64,000 nt of DNA from Mycobacterium sp. Z3061 (GTDB lineage Bacteria > Actinomycetota > Actinomycetes > Mycobacteriales > Mycobacteriaceae): the NCBI RefSeq assembly GCF_031583025.1, contig NZ_CP134062.1:5367234-5431233 (forward strand), given 5' to 3'. This document shows, in pieces, positions 28,247 to 40,200 of the stretch; position 1 is the first letter of the stretch; each line of letters starts with the position of its first letter. A program made the position numbers and the translations under genes. Below the pieces are notes generated by a model. The model was given only the letters and a program-made list of their open reading frames with translations. It had not been told where the DNA came from and searched no databases.

Positions 28247-31200
28247 CTACGTGGTGGTGGTGACGAGACTGGCCTGCAGCGGTGAGAGGGCCGCCAGGGC
28301 CTGCTGCAGCACACTCATCTGGCCGTTCCAGAAGCCGGAGACCTGGCTGCCGATGTTGCCGACGCCGGACATGAACGCCGCACCGTTGACGGTGCTGGTG
28401 TTGGCGAAGCCCGAGATGGCGTCGCCCAGGTTCTGGAAGCCCGACAGCAGCGAACCGGAGTTGTACCAGCCCGAGGTCAGGGCCCCGTTGGCGTTGGCGA
28501 AGCCCGAACTCAGATCGCTGGAGTTGAAGAAACCGGAAGTGCCGCTGGAATTCCCGTTGAAGTAACCCGACGACACCGAGGAGTTCCCGACACCGAGCAT
28601 CGCCGGCAAGGAGAGGTCGAACTGGCCGAGGAGGTTCATATTGAAGGGGATGAGGAGGTTCGCCCCGACCATGAGGTCATTGAAAACGATCGGGTTGACG
28701 ACGATGGGGGATATCGCCGGGGACTGCAGGGTTCCACTGACATTGATGGTGATAAGAACGGTTACGTTCACGTTGAGCGGGATGCCGAACGTTGGGATCG
28801 GCTGGATGGTGATCGGGTGGATGAAGCCGGTGACCGGGATCGCCACGTTGGCACCTGCCACCAGGTCGATCGGAATCGCCGGGAGTTTGATCGGGATGGT
28901 CGTACCCTGCTGGCCGTCGGCCAGTTGGAAGGACCCGGTGTTCATGCTGCCGGTGTTGAAGGAACCGGTGTTGAGGTCGCCCGAGTTGGCGAAGCCGGTG
29001 TTGATGCTGCCGCCGTTGAAGCTTCCGGTGTTCCGATCGCCGGGGTTGGCGTCACCGGTGTTGAAGCTGCCGGCGTTGAAGCTTCCCGTGTTGTTGCTGC
29101 CGGTGTTGCCGAAGCCGGTGTTGTAGCTGCCGGTGTTGCCGATACCGGTGTTGCCGATGCTGGTGTTACCGATGCCGGTGTTGTAGTCACCGGCGTTGCC
29201 GATACCGGTGTTACCGGTGCCGGAGTTGAAGAAGCCGACGTTGTTGTTTCCGGAGTTGAACAGACCGATGTTGCCGCTACCGGCGTTCAAGCCGCCGAAG
29301 CCGACGTTGCCGCTGCCGAGCAACCCGATACCGGAGTTGTTGTCACCCCAGTTAGCCAAACCGCTGTTGCCGTTACCCCAGTTACCGAAACCGATGTTGC
29401 CGCTGCCGGTGTTACCGAAGCCGATGTTGCCGCTGCCGGAGTTGCCGAAACCGATGTTGCCGTCGCCCAGGTTGCCGAACCCGAAGTTGTTGCTACCCAG
29501 GTCACCGAACCCGAAGTTGTAGTCCCCGAGATTGCCGCCACCGAAGTTGAAGCCGCCCACATTGCCGAGGCCGAAATTCAACTCCCCGATGTTGCCCCCA
29601 CCCACGTTCAGGCCACCCTGGTTGCCCAACCCGATGCTCACGGTGGTGAAGTCGGTCACCGCGTTGTGGAAGAACCCGGAGACCTCGCTGCCGACGTTGC
29701 CGAAGCCAGAGATGACCGCGGCCTGCGACGCCTGCAACGAGCTCGCGTTGAACCAGCCCGAGATGCTGTTGCCCAGGTTGCGCATGCCCGACGTCAGGTC
29801 GCCCACGTTGGCCATACCCGAGGCACCCAGTCCCATGTTCTGCCACCCGGAACTGCCCGCGCCGGTGTTGAAGAAGCCCGAGGAACCGCCCGAGCCGCTG
29901 TTGAAGAACCCCGACGACGGGGTCGCCGTCGTGTTGCCGACGCCCGGGCCCACCGGGAGCGAGAACGCTATGTCGATCGGGCCGACGGTGCCGGTGATGC
30001 CGCCGAACAGCGTGTATCCCGGGCCGCCGATGACCAAGCTGAGCTGTGGCCCGCTGACCGTGATAACCGGAACGTTGATGGGACCGAAGGTGCCGTTGAT
30101 GCCGCCGCCGCTGATAGTGGTAGGGAACTGGGGGACGGTGAACGGCTGCGTGGTGATGTCGAATGTGCCACCGGACACCGTCAGATTCAACGGGACCCGC
30201 ATGCCGAAGTCCACGGGAATCTGGTCGATGCGCACCGAGTAGGAAAGCCCGGTCAGGCCTTGGGCGTCGCCGCGCACGAACATCCCGAAGTTCATGTTGC
30301 CGGAGTTGCCGATCCCGGTATTGATGTCCCCGGAGTTACCGATACCGGTGTTGAGGTCGCCGGTATTGAACCAGCCGGTATTGGTGTCACCACCGTTGAA
30401 GTCACCGCTGTTGAAACTGCCCTCGTTGAAGCTTCCGGTGTTGTAGCTGCCCCGGTTACCGATACCGGTATTGAAGTTCCCCGGATTGAACAGACCGGTG
30501 TTAGCGGTGCCGGAGTTACCGATACCGGTGTTGTAGCTACCGGTGTTGAACAACCCGGAGTTGCCCACCCCTTCATTCAAAATGCCGCGCAGATCAACAC
30601 CGGAGTTACCGATACCAACGTTGCCGTTACCGGTGTTGAAGAACCCGACGTTGTTATCCCCGGTATTACCGAACCCGATATTGCCGGTACCGGTATTACC
30701 GAAGACATCGGCGGCGATCGCTTCGGCCGTGCCGTGGTTAATGCTCAGCAGACTGTTCAGCTTGGCCGACAAACCCGTCCCACTGAGCACGCTACTAATC
30801 GCCGGGCTGCTCAACAGGCCGCCCAGATGCCCCGAACTCAGCAGGCTGCTCACCGACGGGCTACTCAGCAACGTGCTGACCGCCGGGCTGCTCAACACGG
30901 CGCTCACCGTCGGGCTGTTCAGCAACGTGCTCACCGCCGGGCTGCTCAACAGATCACTGACCGCCGGAGTGCTGAACTGGCTGACGAACGCCTCCGAGCT
31001 CACCCAGGCGTTAAACACCGGCGAACTCGACAAGCTGCTCAGCACGCTCTGCACGCCACCATGAGAGTTGACGTAACTGGTGATCTGATTCAGCGAGAAG
31101 TTGCCCCACGGCGTCGACAACGTCGCCGCGGCCGCACCCGCACCGCCCGTACCCCCCACCCCCAACTGGGTCAACAGGTTACCCAGGCTGCTGCCGTTGC

Positions 31201-32686
31201 TCAGGTGCACACCACTGAGCAGCCCACTGACCGTCGGGTTGCTGAACAACCCACTCAACGCCGGACTGCTCAACACGCTGCCCACCGACGGACTGCTCAA
31301 CAGCGTGCTCACCAACGGGCTGCTCAACACCGCACCCACCGCCGGGCTGCTCAACACCGCGCTCACCGCAGGGCTGCTCAGCAGAGTGCTCACCCCAGAG
31401 CCGCTCAACTGGCTGGCCAACGCACCAGAATCCACCCACGCGGTAAATGCCGACGAATTCGACAAGCTGGTCAACACGGCCTGCAGACCACCGTGAGAAT
31501 TCACGTAATTGGTGATCTGGTTCAACGAGAAATTGCCCCACGGAGTCGACAACGCCGCCGCCGCACTCGGTCCACCCGTACCCACACCCAACTGAGTCAG
31601 CGCACCACTCACATCGCCAGTGCTCAGGTTCAGGCTGGACAGCAGACTGCTCACCGATTTGCTACTCAGCAGGCTGCTCAAGCTCCTACCGCTCAACAAG
31701 CTGCTCACCGCCGGGCTGCTCAACAAGCCGCTCACCACCGGACTGCTCAATAAGCCGCTCAGGCCGCCAGTGCCGATCACGCTGCTCAAGACGCCGCTAC
31801 TCAGCACGCTACCCAGGCCACCGGTCGGCAGACCCGTCACCAGCGGCTGCAGGGTCGAGCCGCCGAAATGACCCCACGACCCGAAGCTGTGACGACCCCA
31901 GTGCGCCGCGGCCGCCGTGGCCCCGGTGCCGAAACCACCCAGGTTGTGCAGGTTCAGGTTGACGAAGTTCCCGGTACCCAGACGCAAACCACCCAGCACG
32001 CCGCCCAGGTTGAAACCACCCAGCAGGCTACCCAGCTTCAGCCCACCCAGATTCCCCGAACTCAGGCTTGCCACTACGGCCTTGACGTTGGTGCCGCCGG
32101 CACCGGCCAAGCCGGACAGCTGCGAAACCGCCGCACTGAGCACACCACCCGCACCGGCCAACTGACCCAACGGCAATTTGGTGAACGGTGTCAGCGCCGC
32201 AGCCGCCGCCGACGCGCCGCCGTGATAGCTCAGCATCGCCGCGATGTCCTGAGCCCAGAACTCCTCGTACACAGCCTCCGCCGCCGCGATCGCCGGCGCG
32301 TTCTGTCCGAAGATGTTCGACAACACCAGCGACACGAACGAATTCCGGTTGCCCGAGATGACCGCCGGATGCACGATCATCGACCGCGCCGCCTCATACA
32401 CCGAGACCACGGTCCGGGCCTGCGAGGCCGCCTGCTCGGCCGCCGCACCCGCCGCACTCAACCACGCCGCATACGGCGTCGCCGCCGACCTCATCGCCAC
32501 CGACGCCGGGCCCTGCCAGTACCCATCAACGAGTCCGGAAGTCACCGACTCGAAAAAGGATGACGCCGAACCCAACTCGGCGGCCAACCCAGACCAGCCC
32601 GCCGCCACACTCAGCAACGGCGCCGACCCGGCGCCGGCAAGAATCCGCGCTGAATTGATCTCGGGTGGCAAAGTCAGAAAGCTCAC
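28247..32686 (-). CDS. PPE-MPTR family protein, copy 1 of 3
   Basis: Protein of 1479 aa. PPE domain about residues 1-175: PPE at 7-9 and the WxG motif as YWQGP (Trp57). Next comes a Ser/Leu repeat region of units like LLSSPAVS (about residues 290-650), then the MPTR region of NxGxGNxG pentapeptide repeats split by two beta-rich inserts (about 810-900 and 1310-1390) with repeated IPxxI patterns. GTG start at 32686 with AGGAAGAGG upstream. Its C-terminus ([11 protein letters not shown]) differs from the other two copies. These are ESX type VII substrates located at the cell envelope. No PE partner gene lies next to it. Confidence 0.93.
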   Translation of the reverse strand: MSFLTLPPEINSARILAGAGSAPLLSVAAGWSGLAAELGSASSFFESVTSGLVDGYWQGPASVAMRSAATPYAAWLSAAGAAAEQAASQARTVVSVYEAARSMIVHPAVISGNRNSFVSLVLSNIFGQNAPAIAAAEAVYEEFWAQDIAAMLSYHGGASAAAAALTPFTKLPLGQLAGAGGVLSAAVSQLSGLAGAGGTNVKAVVASLSSGNLGGLKLGSLLGGFNLGGVLGGLRLGTGNFVNLNLHNLGGFGTGATAAAAHWGRHSFGSWGHFGGSTLQPLVTGLPTGGLGSVLSSGVLSSVIGTGGLSGLLSSPVVSGLLSSPAVSSLLSGRSLSSLLSSKSVSSLLSSLNLSTGDVSGALTQLGVGTGGPSAAAALSTPWGNFSLNQITNYVNSHGGLQAVLTSLSNSSAFTAWVDSGALASQLSGSGVSTLLSSPAVSAVLSSPAVGAVLSSPLVSTLLSSPSVGSVLSSPALSGLFSNPTVSGLLSGVHLSNGSSLGNLLTQLGVGGTGGAGAAAATLSTPWGNFSLNQITSYVNSHGGVQSVLSSLSSSPVFNAWVSSEAFVSQFSTPAVSDLLSSPAVSTLLNSPTVSAVLSSPAVSTLLSSPSVSSLLSSGHLGGLLSSPAISSVLSGTGLSAKLNSLLSINHGTAEAIAADVFGNTGTGNIGFGNTGDNNVGFFNTGNGNVGIGNSGVDLRGILNEGVGNSGLFNTGSYNTGIGNSGTANTGLFNPGNFNTGIGNRGSYNTGSFNEGSFNSGDFNGGDTNTGWFNTGDLNTGIGNSGDINTGIGNSGNMNFGMFVRGDAQGLTGLSYSVRIDQIPVDFGMRVPLNLTVSGGTFDITTQPFTVPQFPTTISGGGINGTFGPINVPVITVSGPQLSLVIGGPGYTLFGGITGTVGPIDIAFSLPVGPGVGNTTATPSSGFFNSGSGGSSGFFNTGAGSSGWQNMGLGASGMANVGDLTSGMRNLGNSISGWFNASSLQASQAAVISGFGNVGSEVSGFFHNAVTDFTTVSIGLGNQGGLNVGGGNIGELNFGLGNVGGFNFGGGNLGDYNFGFGDLGSNNFGFGNLGDGNIGFGNSGSGNIGFGNTGSGNIGFGNWGNGNSGLANWGDNNSGIGLLGSGNVGFGGLNAGSGNIGLFNSGNNNVGFFNSGTGNTGIGNAGDYNTGIGNTSIGNTGIGNTGSYNTGFGNTGSNNTGSFNAGSFNTGDANPGDRNTGSFNGGSINTGFANSGDLNTGSFNTGSMNTGSFQLADGQQGTTIPIKLPAIPIDLVAGANVAIPVTGFIHPITIQPIPTFGIPLNVNVTVLITINVSGTLQSPAISPIVVNPIVFNDLMVGANLLIPFNMNLLGQFDLSLPAMLGVGNSSVSSGYFNGNSSGTSGFFNSSDLSSGFANANGALTSGWYNSGSLLSGFQNLGDAISGFANTSTVNGAAFMSGVGNIGSQVSGFWNGQMSVLQQALAALSPLQASLVTTTT

Positions 32687-32690
32687 CGGC

Positions 32691-32783
32691 TCAGACCTCT
32701 TCCTTACATTGCAGGAAAGTTTCTCTGGGGTAGTGGGTGTTGCAGAACAACGCTCGGCTGTCCAGGGCGGGGAAACACGTCAT
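32691..32783 (-). CDS. 30-codon ORF between PPE copies, derived from the thioredoxin-domain gene
   Basis: Starts at an ATG that overlaps the TGA of PPE copy 2 (TGATG) and ends at a TGA four bases before the GTG of PPE copy 1, so it would couple their translation. The first 25 residues ([14 protein letters not shown] then [11 protein letters not shown]) align without gaps to residues 113-137 of the thioredoxin-domain protein encoded at 50180-52192, with 14 of 25 identical by my count, including both cysteines. The last residues (CKEEV) come from the ribosome-site sequence of the PPE gene. Whether the peptide is made is unknown. Confidence 0.5.
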   Translation of the reverse strand: MTCFPALDSRALFCNTHYPRETFLQCKEEV

Positions 32784-35700
32784 CAGCCGGCCACCAAGTC
32801 CGCCAGCGCCGCCTGCAGCGCACTCATCTGGCCGTTCCAGAAGCCGGAGACCTGGCTGCCGATGTTGCCGACGCCGGAGATGAACGCCGCGCCGTTGACT
32901 GTGCTGGTGTTGGCGAAGCCCGAGATGGCGTCGCCCAGGTTCTGGAAGCCCGACAGCAACGAACCGGAGTTGTACCAGCCCGAGGTCAACGCCCCGTTGG
33001 CGTTGGCGAAACCCGAACTCAGATCGCTGGAGTTGAAGAAACCGGACGTACCGCTGGAATTCCCATTGAAGAATCCCGACGACACCGAGGAGTTCCCAAC
33101 ACCGGGCTGCCACGGCAGCGAGAGGTTGAGTCGGCCGAGGATCGTCATGTCGATGGGTACCTGTATGTTCGCCCCGACCGCGAGGTCTTTCAGGACGATC
33201 GGGTTGATGACGATGGGGGGCAACGCTGGGCCTTGCTGGACTCCGGTGAAATTGATGGTGATGAGGAACTGAACCCCCACGTTGATGGGGATGCCGAACT
33301 GAGGAACGTGGACGGTGATCGGGTCGATCTGACCGGTGATCGGGATCACCGAGTTGGCACCCGCCACCAGGTTGATCGGAATCGCCGGGAAATCGATCGC
33401 GATGGTCGTACCCTGCTGGCCGTCGGCCAGCTGGAAGGACCCGACGTTCCTGCTGCCGGTGTTGAAGGAACCGGTGTTGAGGTCGCCGGAGTTGGCGAAG
33501 CCGGTGTTGATACTGCCGCCGTTGAAGCTTCCGGTGTTGCGATCGCCGAAGTTGGCATCACCGGTGTTGAAGCTGCCGGCGTTGAAACTTCCCGTGTTGT
33601 TGCTGCCGGTGTTGCCGAAGCCGGTGTTGTAGCTGCCGGTGTTGCCGATCCCGGTGTTGCCGACGCTGGTGTTGCCGATGCCGGTGTTGTAGTCACCGGC
33701 GTTGCCGATACCGGTGTTACCGGTGCCGGAGTTGAAGAAGCCGACGTTGTTGTTTCCGGAGTTGAACAGGCCGATGTTGCCGCTACCGGCGTTCAAGCCG
33801 CCGAAGCCGACATTGCCGCTGCCGAGCAACCCGATACCGGAGTTGTTATCACCCCAGTTAGCCAAACCGCTGTTGCCGTTACCCCAGTTACCGAACCCGA
33901 TGTTGCCGTTGCCGGTGTTACCGAAGCCGATGTTGCCGCTGCCGGAGTTGCCGAAGCCGATGTTGCCATCGCCCAGGTTGCCGAACCCGAAGTTGTTGCT
34001 GCCCAGGTCACCGAACCCGAAGTTGTAATCACCGAGGTTGCCGCCACCGAAGTTGAAGCCGCCCACATTGCCCAGGCCGAAGTTCAGCTCCCCGATGTTG
34101 CCCCCACCCACGTTCAGGCCACCCTGATTGCCCAGCCCGATGCTCAAGGTGGTGAAGTCGGTCACCGCGTTGTGGAAGAACCCGGAGACCTCGCTGCCGA
34201 CATTGCCGAAGCCAGAGATGACCGCCGCCTGCGAGGCCTGCAACGAACTCGCGTTGAACCAGCCCGAGATGCTGTTGCCCAGGTTGCGCATGCCCGAGGT
34301 CAGGTCGCCCACATTGCCCACACCCGAGGCACCCAGTCCCATGTTCTGCCACCCCGAGCTGCCCGCTCCGGTGTTGAAGAACCCCGAGGAACTACCCGAG
34401 CCGCTATTGAAGAATCCCGACGACGGGGTAGCCGTCGTATTGCCGAAGCCCAGGCCCACCGGCAGCGAGATCGGAATATCGATCGGGCCGACGGTGCCGG
34501 TGATGCCGCCGAACAGCGTGTATCCCGGGCCGCCGATGACGAGATTCAGCCGTGGTCCGCTGACCGTGATGGACGGAACGTTGATGGGACCGATCCTGGA
34601 CGAGTCCGTTACGGAGCTCAGCGTGCCGACATTGATCGCCCCGATGGTGTACGGCTGCGTGGTGATGTCGAATGTGCCACCGGTCAGCGTCATGTTGATC
34701 GGCACTCGCAAACCGAAGTCCACGGGAATCTGGTCGATGCGCACCGAGTAGGAAAACCCGGTGAGGCCCTGGGCGTCACCGCGCACGAACATCCCGACGT
34801 TCATGTTGCCGGAGTTGCCGATGCCGGTATTGATGTCCCCGGAGTTACCGATACCGGTGTTGAGGTTGCCGGTATTGAACCACCCGGTATTGGTGTCACC
34901 GCCGTTGAAGTCACCGCTGTTGAAACTGCCCTCGTTGAAGCTTCCGGTGTTGTAGCTGCCCCGGTTACCGATACCGGTATTGAAGTTCCCCGGATTGAAC
35001 AGACCGGTGTTAGCGGTGCCGGAGTTACCGATACCGGTGTTGTAGCTACCGGTGTTGAACAACCCGGAGTTGCCCACCCCTTCATTGAAAATGCCGCGCA
35101 GATCAACACCGGAGTTACCGATACCAACGTTGCCGTTACCGGTGTTGAAGAACCCGACGTTGTTATCCCCGGTATTACCGAACCCGATATTGCCGGTACC
35201 GGTATTACCGAAGACATCGGCGGCGATCGCTTCGGCCGTGCCGTGGTTAATGCTCAGCAGACTGTTCAGCTTGGCCGACAAACCCGTCCCACTGAGCACG
35301 CTACTAATCGCCGGGCTGCTCAACAGGCCGCCCAGATGCCCCGAACTCAGCAGGCTGCTCACCGACGGGCTACTCAGCAACGTGCTGACCGCCGGGCTGC
35401 TCAACACGGCGCTCACCGTCGGGCTGTTCAGCAACGTGCTCACCGCCGGGGCGCTCAACAGATCACTGACCGCCGGGCTGCTGAACTGGCTGACGAACGC
35501 CTCCGAGCTCACCCAGGCGTTAAACACCGGCGAACTCGACAAGCTGCTCAGCACGCTCTGCACGCCACCATGAGAGTTGACGTAACTGGTGATCTGGTTC
35601 AGCGAGAAGTTGCCCCACGGCGTCGACACCGTCGCCGCGGCCGCACTCGCCCCGCCCGTACCCACACCCCACTGCGACAACAGAGTGCTCAGGCTGCCGC

Positions 35701-37168
35701 CGTTGCTCAGGTGCACACCACTGAGCAGCCCACTGACCGTCGGGTTGCTCAACAACCCACTCAACGCCGGACTGCTCAACACGCTGCCCACCGACGGACT
35801 GCTCAACAGCGTGCTCACCAACGGGCTGCTCAACACCGCACCCACCGCCGGGCTACTCAACACCGCGCTCACCGCAGGGCTGCTCAGCAGAGTGCTCACC
35901 CCAGAGCCGCTCAACTGGCTGGCCAACGCACCCGAATCCACCCACGCGGTAAACGCCGACGAATTCGACAAGCTGGTCAACACGGCCTGCAAACCACCGT
36001 GAGAATTCACGTAACTGGTGATCTGGTTCAACGAGAAGTTGCCCCACGGAGTCGACAACGCCGCCGCCGCACTCGGCCCACCCGTACCCACACCCAACTG
36101 GGTCAGCAGATTGCTCAAGCTGCTGCCGTTGGTCAAATGCACACCGCTCAGCAGGCTGCTCACCGCCGGCCTGCTCAACAAACTGCTCACCGTCGGGCTG
36201 CTCAACAGGCTGCCGACGACGGGACTGCTCAGCAAATTGGTCAGATTGCCGCTGCTCAGCGCAGCGCTCAACGCTCCGCTGCTCAACACGCTGCTCAGGC
36301 CGCCACCGGGCAGACCCGACACCAGCGACTGCACGTTCGAGCCGCCGAAATTCCCCCAGGAGAAGGGCGAGAAGTGACGACCGTGGCCCCCCCAGCGCCC
36401 GGCTGCTGCCGCGCCGGTGCCGGCATCACCCAAACCCAGGTTGTGCAGGTTCAGGTTGGCCAGGTTCCCAGTACCCAAACGCAGGCTGCTCAGCAACCCG
36501 CTGAGGTTGAAGCCACCCAGCAGGCCGCCCAGCCTTACATTCACTGCATTCAACGCGGCCTTGGCGCCGCCCTTGTTGAAAGTGCCGCCCAGGGCGGCAA
36601 GCTCCCTCGCCGCGGCGTTGACCAAGCCCCCCGCACCAGCCAACTGACCCAACGGCAACTTGGTGAACGGCGTCAGCGCCGCCGCCGCCGCCGAAGCCCC
36701 ACCGTGATAGCTCAACATCGCCGCGATGTCCTGAGCCCAGAACTCCTCGTAGACAGCCTCCGCCGCCGCGATCGCCGGCGCATTCTGACCAAAGATGTTG
36801 GACAACACCAACGACACGAACGAATTCCGGTTGCCCGAGATGACCGCCGGATGCACGATCATCGACCGCGCCGCCTCATACACCGAGACCACGGTCCGGG
36901 CCTGCGAGGCCGCCTGCTCGGCCGCCGCACCCGCCGCACTCAACCACGCCGCATACGGCGTCGCCGCCGACCTCATCGCCACCGACGCCGGGCCCTGCCA
37001 GTACCCATCAACGAGTCCGGAAGTCACCGACTCGAAAAAGGATGACGCCGAACCCAACTCGGCGGCCAACCCAGACCAGCCCGCCGCCACACTCAGCAAC
37101 GGCGCCGACCCGGCGCCGGCAAGAATCCGCGCTGAATTGATCTCGGGTGGCAAAGTCAGGAAACTCAC
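32783..37168 (-). CDS. PPE-MPTR family protein, copy 2 of 3
   Basis: Protein of 1461 aa with the same plan as copy 1: PPE domain (about 1-175, almost identical to copy 1), Gly/Leu/Ser linker, LLSSPAVS repeats, MPTR NxGxGNxG repeats with two beta-rich inserts, and the C-terminal [13 protein letters not shown] ending shared with copy 3. By eye the DNA at about 35049-35903 is identical to 39540-40394 in copy 3, which points to very recent duplication or gene conversion. GTG start at 37168, preceded by the AGGAAGAGG site inside the small upstream ORF. Confidence 0.93.
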   Translation of the reverse strand: MSFLTLPPEINSARILAGAGSAPLLSVAAGWSGLAAELGSASSFFESVTSGLVDGYWQGPASVAMRSAATPYAAWLSAAGAAAEQAASQARTVVSVYEAARSMIVHPAVISGNRNSFVSLVLSNIFGQNAPAIAAAEAVYEEFWAQDIAAMLSYHGGASAAAAALTPFTKLPLGQLAGAGGLVNAAARELAALGGTFNKGGAKAALNAVNVRLGGLLGGFNLSGLLSSLRLGTGNLANLNLHNLGLGDAGTGAAAAGRWGGHGRHFSPFSWGNFGGSNVQSLVSGLPGGGLSSVLSSGALSAALSSGNLTNLLSSPVVGSLLSSPTVSSLLSRPAVSSLLSGVHLTNGSSLSNLLTQLGVGTGGPSAAAALSTPWGNFSLNQITSYVNSHGGLQAVLTSLSNSSAFTAWVDSGALASQLSGSGVSTLLSSPAVSAVLSSPAVGAVLSSPLVSTLLSSPSVGSVLSSPALSGLLSNPTVSGLLSGVHLSNGGSLSTLLSQWGVGTGGASAAAATVSTPWGNFSLNQITSYVNSHGGVQSVLSSLSSSPVFNAWVSSEAFVSQFSSPAVSDLLSAPAVSTLLNSPTVSAVLSSPAVSTLLSSPSVSSLLSSGHLGGLLSSPAISSVLSGTGLSAKLNSLLSINHGTAEAIAADVFGNTGTGNIGFGNTGDNNVGFFNTGNGNVGIGNSGVDLRGIFNEGVGNSGLFNTGSYNTGIGNSGTANTGLFNPGNFNTGIGNRGSYNTGSFNEGSFNSGDFNGGDTNTGWFNTGNLNTGIGNSGDINTGIGNSGNMNVGMFVRGDAQGLTGFSYSVRIDQIPVDFGLRVPINMTLTGGTFDITTQPYTIGAINVGTLSSVTDSSRIGPINVPSITVSGPRLNLVIGGPGYTLFGGITGTVGPIDIPISLPVGLGFGNTTATPSSGFFNSGSGSSSGFFNTGAGSSGWQNMGLGASGVGNVGDLTSGMRNLGNSISGWFNASSLQASQAAVISGFGNVGSEVSGFFHNAVTDFTTLSIGLGNQGGLNVGGGNIGELNFGLGNVGGFNFGGGNLGDYNFGFGDLGSNNFGFGNLGDGNIGFGNSGSGNIGFGNTGNGNIGFGNWGNGNSGLANWGDNNSGIGLLGSGNVGFGGLNAGSGNIGLFNSGNNNVGFFNSGTGNTGIGNAGDYNTGIGNTSVGNTGIGNTGSYNTGFGNTGSNNTGSFNAGSFNTGDANFGDRNTGSFNGGSINTGFANSGDLNTGSFNTGSRNVGSFQLADGQQGTTIAIDFPAIPINLVAGANSVIPITGQIDPITVHVPQFGIPINVGVQFLITINFTGVQQGPALPPIVINPIVLKDLAVGANIQVPIDMTILGRLNLSLPWQPGVGNSSVSSGFFNGNSSGTSGFFNSSDLSSGFANANGALTSGWYNSGSLLSGFQNLGDAISGFANTSTVNGAAFISGVGNIGSQVSGFWNGQMSALQAALADLVAG

Positions 37169-37172
37169 CGGC

Positions 37173-37265
37173 TCAGACCTCTTCCTTACATTGCAGGAAA
37201 GCTTCTTGGGGGTAGTAGGTGCTGCACAAGGACGGTCCGCTGTCCGGGGCGGGGAAGCAGGTCAT
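37173..37265 (-). CDS. 30-codon ORF between PPE copies, derived from the thioredoxin-domain gene
   Basis: Same arrangement as the ORF at 32691-32783: TGATG overlap with the stop of PPE copy 3, and a TGA four bases before the GTG of PPE copy 2. Its first 25 residues ([14 protein letters not shown] then [11 protein letters not shown]) match residues 113-137 of the thioredoxin-domain protein at 16 of 25 positions, including both cysteines and TYYP. The two small ORFs differ from each other at several codons yet both remain open over all 30 codons, which hints at constraint but is too short to prove it. Confidence 0.52.
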   Translation of the reverse strand: MTCFPAPDSGPSLCSTYYPQEAFLQCKEEV

Positions 37266-40200
37266 CAGCCGGCCACCAAGTCCGCCAGCGCCGCTTGCAG
37301 CGCACTGAACTGGCCGTTCCAGAAGCCGGAGACCTGGCTGCCGATGTTGCCGACGCCGGAGATCATGGCCGCGGTGTTCGCGGCCAGTGTGCTGGTGTTG
37401 GCGAAACCGGAGATGGCGTCGCCCAGGTTCTGCCAGCCCGACAGCAACGAACCGGAGTTGTACCAGCCCGACGTCAGCAACCCGTTGGCGTTGGCGAAGC
37501 CCGAACTCAGACTGCTCGAGTTGAAGAAACCGGACGTGCCGCTGGAACTTCCGTTGAAGAATCCCGACGCCAGCGACCCCACGGAGTTCCCGATACCGAG
37601 CAGCCCCGGCACCCTGAGGTTGAGTTGGCCGAGGAGCGTCAACTGGATGGGCAGCGCAAAGTCCGCGCCATACACGACGTCCATCAGGACGATCGGGTTG
37701 ATGACGATTGGGTCCACTATTGCGGACGGGACGACTCCATTGATGCTGACGAGACCGAGCGCGTTCATGTTGACGGGGACATTGACAATGATCGGGTAGA
37801 TGGTGATCGGGTCGAATTGACCGGTGATCGGGATCGCCACGTTTGTACTCGCCACGAGGTCGATCGGAATCGCCGGGAAATTGATCGGGATGGTGAAACC
37901 GTCGAGCACTCGGCTGTCGGCCAGGATGAATGAACCGGTGTTCATGCTGCCGGTGTTGAAGGAACCGGTGTTGAGGTCGCCGGAGTTGGCGAAGCCGGTG
38001 TTGATACTGCCGCCGTTGAAGGCTCCGGTGTTGAGGTCGCCCGCGTTGGCGGAGCCGGTGTTAAAGCTGCCGGCGTTGAAACTTCCCGCGTTGTAGCTGC
38101 CGGTGTTGCCGAAGCCGGTGTTGTAGCTGCCGGTGTTGCCGATCCCGGTGTTGCCGACGCTGGTGTTGCCGATGCCGGTGTTGTAGTCACCGGCGTTGCC
38201 GATACCGGTGTTACCGGTGCCGGAGTTGAAGAAGCCGACGTTGTTGTTTCCGGAGTTGAACAGGCCGATGTTGCCGCTACCGGCGTTCAAGCCGCCGAAG
38301 CCGACATTGCCGCTGCCGAGCAACCCGATACCGGAGTTGTTATCACCCCAGTTAGCCAAACCGCTGTTGCCGTTACCCCAGTTACCGAACCCGATGTTGC
38401 CGTTGCCGGTGTTACCGAAGCCGATGTTGCCGCTGCCGGAGTTGCCGAAGCCGATGTTGCCATCGCCCAGGTTGCCGAACCCGAAGTTGTTGCTGCCCAG
38501 GTCACCGAACCCGAAGTTGTAGTCCCCGAGGTTGCCGCCACCGAAGTTGAAGTCCCCCACGTTGCCGAAGCCGAAGTTCAGCTGCCCGATGTTGCCGCCG
38601 CCCACATTCAGGCCACCCTGATTGCCCAGCCCGATGCTGAAGGTGGTGAAGTCGGTCACCGCGTTGTGGAAGAACCCGGAGACCTCGCTGCCGACATTGC
38701 CGAAGCCAGAGATGACCGCCGCCTGCGAGGCCTGCAACGAACTCGCGTTGAACCAGCCCGAGATGCTGTTGCCCAGGTTGCGCATGCCCGAGGTCAGGTC
38801 GCCCACGTTGCTCACACCCGAGGCACCCAGTCCGATGTTCTGCCACCCGGAACTGCCCGCGCCGGTGTTGAAGAACCCCGAGGAACCGCCCGAGCCGCTA
38901 TTGAAGAATCCCGATGACGGGGTAGCCGTCGTGTTGCCGAAGCCCATGCCCACCGGGATCGAGAACAACGGAATATCGATCGGGCCGATGGTGCCGACGA
39001 TGCCGCCGTACGTGGTGTATCCCGGGGCGCCGAGTGTGAAGTGCAGCCGTGGTCCGCTGATCGTGATGCTCGGAACGTCGATGGGACCGATGGTGCCGGA
39101 CGTGTTGCTGAGAGTGCCTAGGTTCAGTGCCCCGATGTTCCACGGCTGAGTCGTGATGTCGAATGTGCCCCCGGCAATCGTCGTGTTCACCGGGAATCTC
39201 ATGCCGAAGTCCACAGGAATCTGGTTGATGTGGACCGAGTAGGAAATACTGGTCGCGCCTTGCGCGTCGCCGCGGACGAACATCCCGACGTTCATGTTGC
39301 CGGAGTTGCCGATGCCGGTATTGATGTCCCCGGAGTTACCGATACCGGTGTTGAGGTTGCCGGTATTGAACCAGCCGGTGTTGGTGTCACCGCCGTTGAA
39401 GTCACCGCTGTTGAAGCTGCCCTCGTTGAAGCTTCCGGTGTTGTAGCTGCCCCGGTTACCGATACCGGTATTGAAGTTCCCCGGATTGAACAGACCGGTG
39501 TTGGCGGTGCCGGAGTTACCGATACCGGTGTTGTAACTGCCGGTGTTGAACAACCCGGAGTTGCCCACCCCTTCATTGAAAATGCCGCGCAGATCAACAC
39601 CGGAGTTACCGATACCAACGTTGCCGTTACCGGTGTTGAAGAACCCGACGTTGTTATCCCCGGTATTACCGAACCCGATATTGCCGGTACCGGTATTACC
39701 GAAGACATCGGCGGCGATCGCTTCGGCCGTGCCGTGGTTAATGCTCAGCAGACTGTTCAGCTTGGCCGACAAACCCGTCCCACTGAGCACGCTACTAATC
39801 GCCGGGCTGCTCAACAGGCCGCCCAGATGCCCCGAACTCAGCAGGCTGCTCACCGACGGGCTACTCAGCAACGTGCTGACCGCCGGGCTGCTCAACACGG
39901 CGCTCACCGTCGGGCTGTTCAGCAACGTGCTCACCGCCGGGGCGCTCAACAGATCACTGACCGCCGGGCTGCTGAACTGGCTGACGAACGCCTCCGAGCT
40001 CACCCAGGCGTTAAACACCGGCGAACTCGACAAGCTGCTCAGCACGCTCTGCACGCCACCATGAGAGTTGACGTAACTGGTGATCTGGTTCAGCGAGAAG
40101 TTGCCCCACGGCGTCGACACCGTCGCCGCGGCCGCACTCGCCCCGCCCGTACCCACACCCCACTGCGACAACAGAGTGCTCAGGCTGCCGCCGTTGCTCA

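Noticed and set aside
28900..30700. Regular short repeats resembling a CRISPR array
   Set aside because: The repeats are degenerate 15-base coding units (NxGxGNxG) in frame within PPE genes, with no unique spacers and no cas genes nearby.
28817..37045. Very long plus-strand ORFs (about 980 and 1270 codons) opposite the PPE-MPTR genes
   Set aside because: They are antisense images of the repeated NxGxGNxG codons and inherit openness from repeat composition; no domain, ribosome site or promoter supports them, whereas the minus strand has PPE domains.
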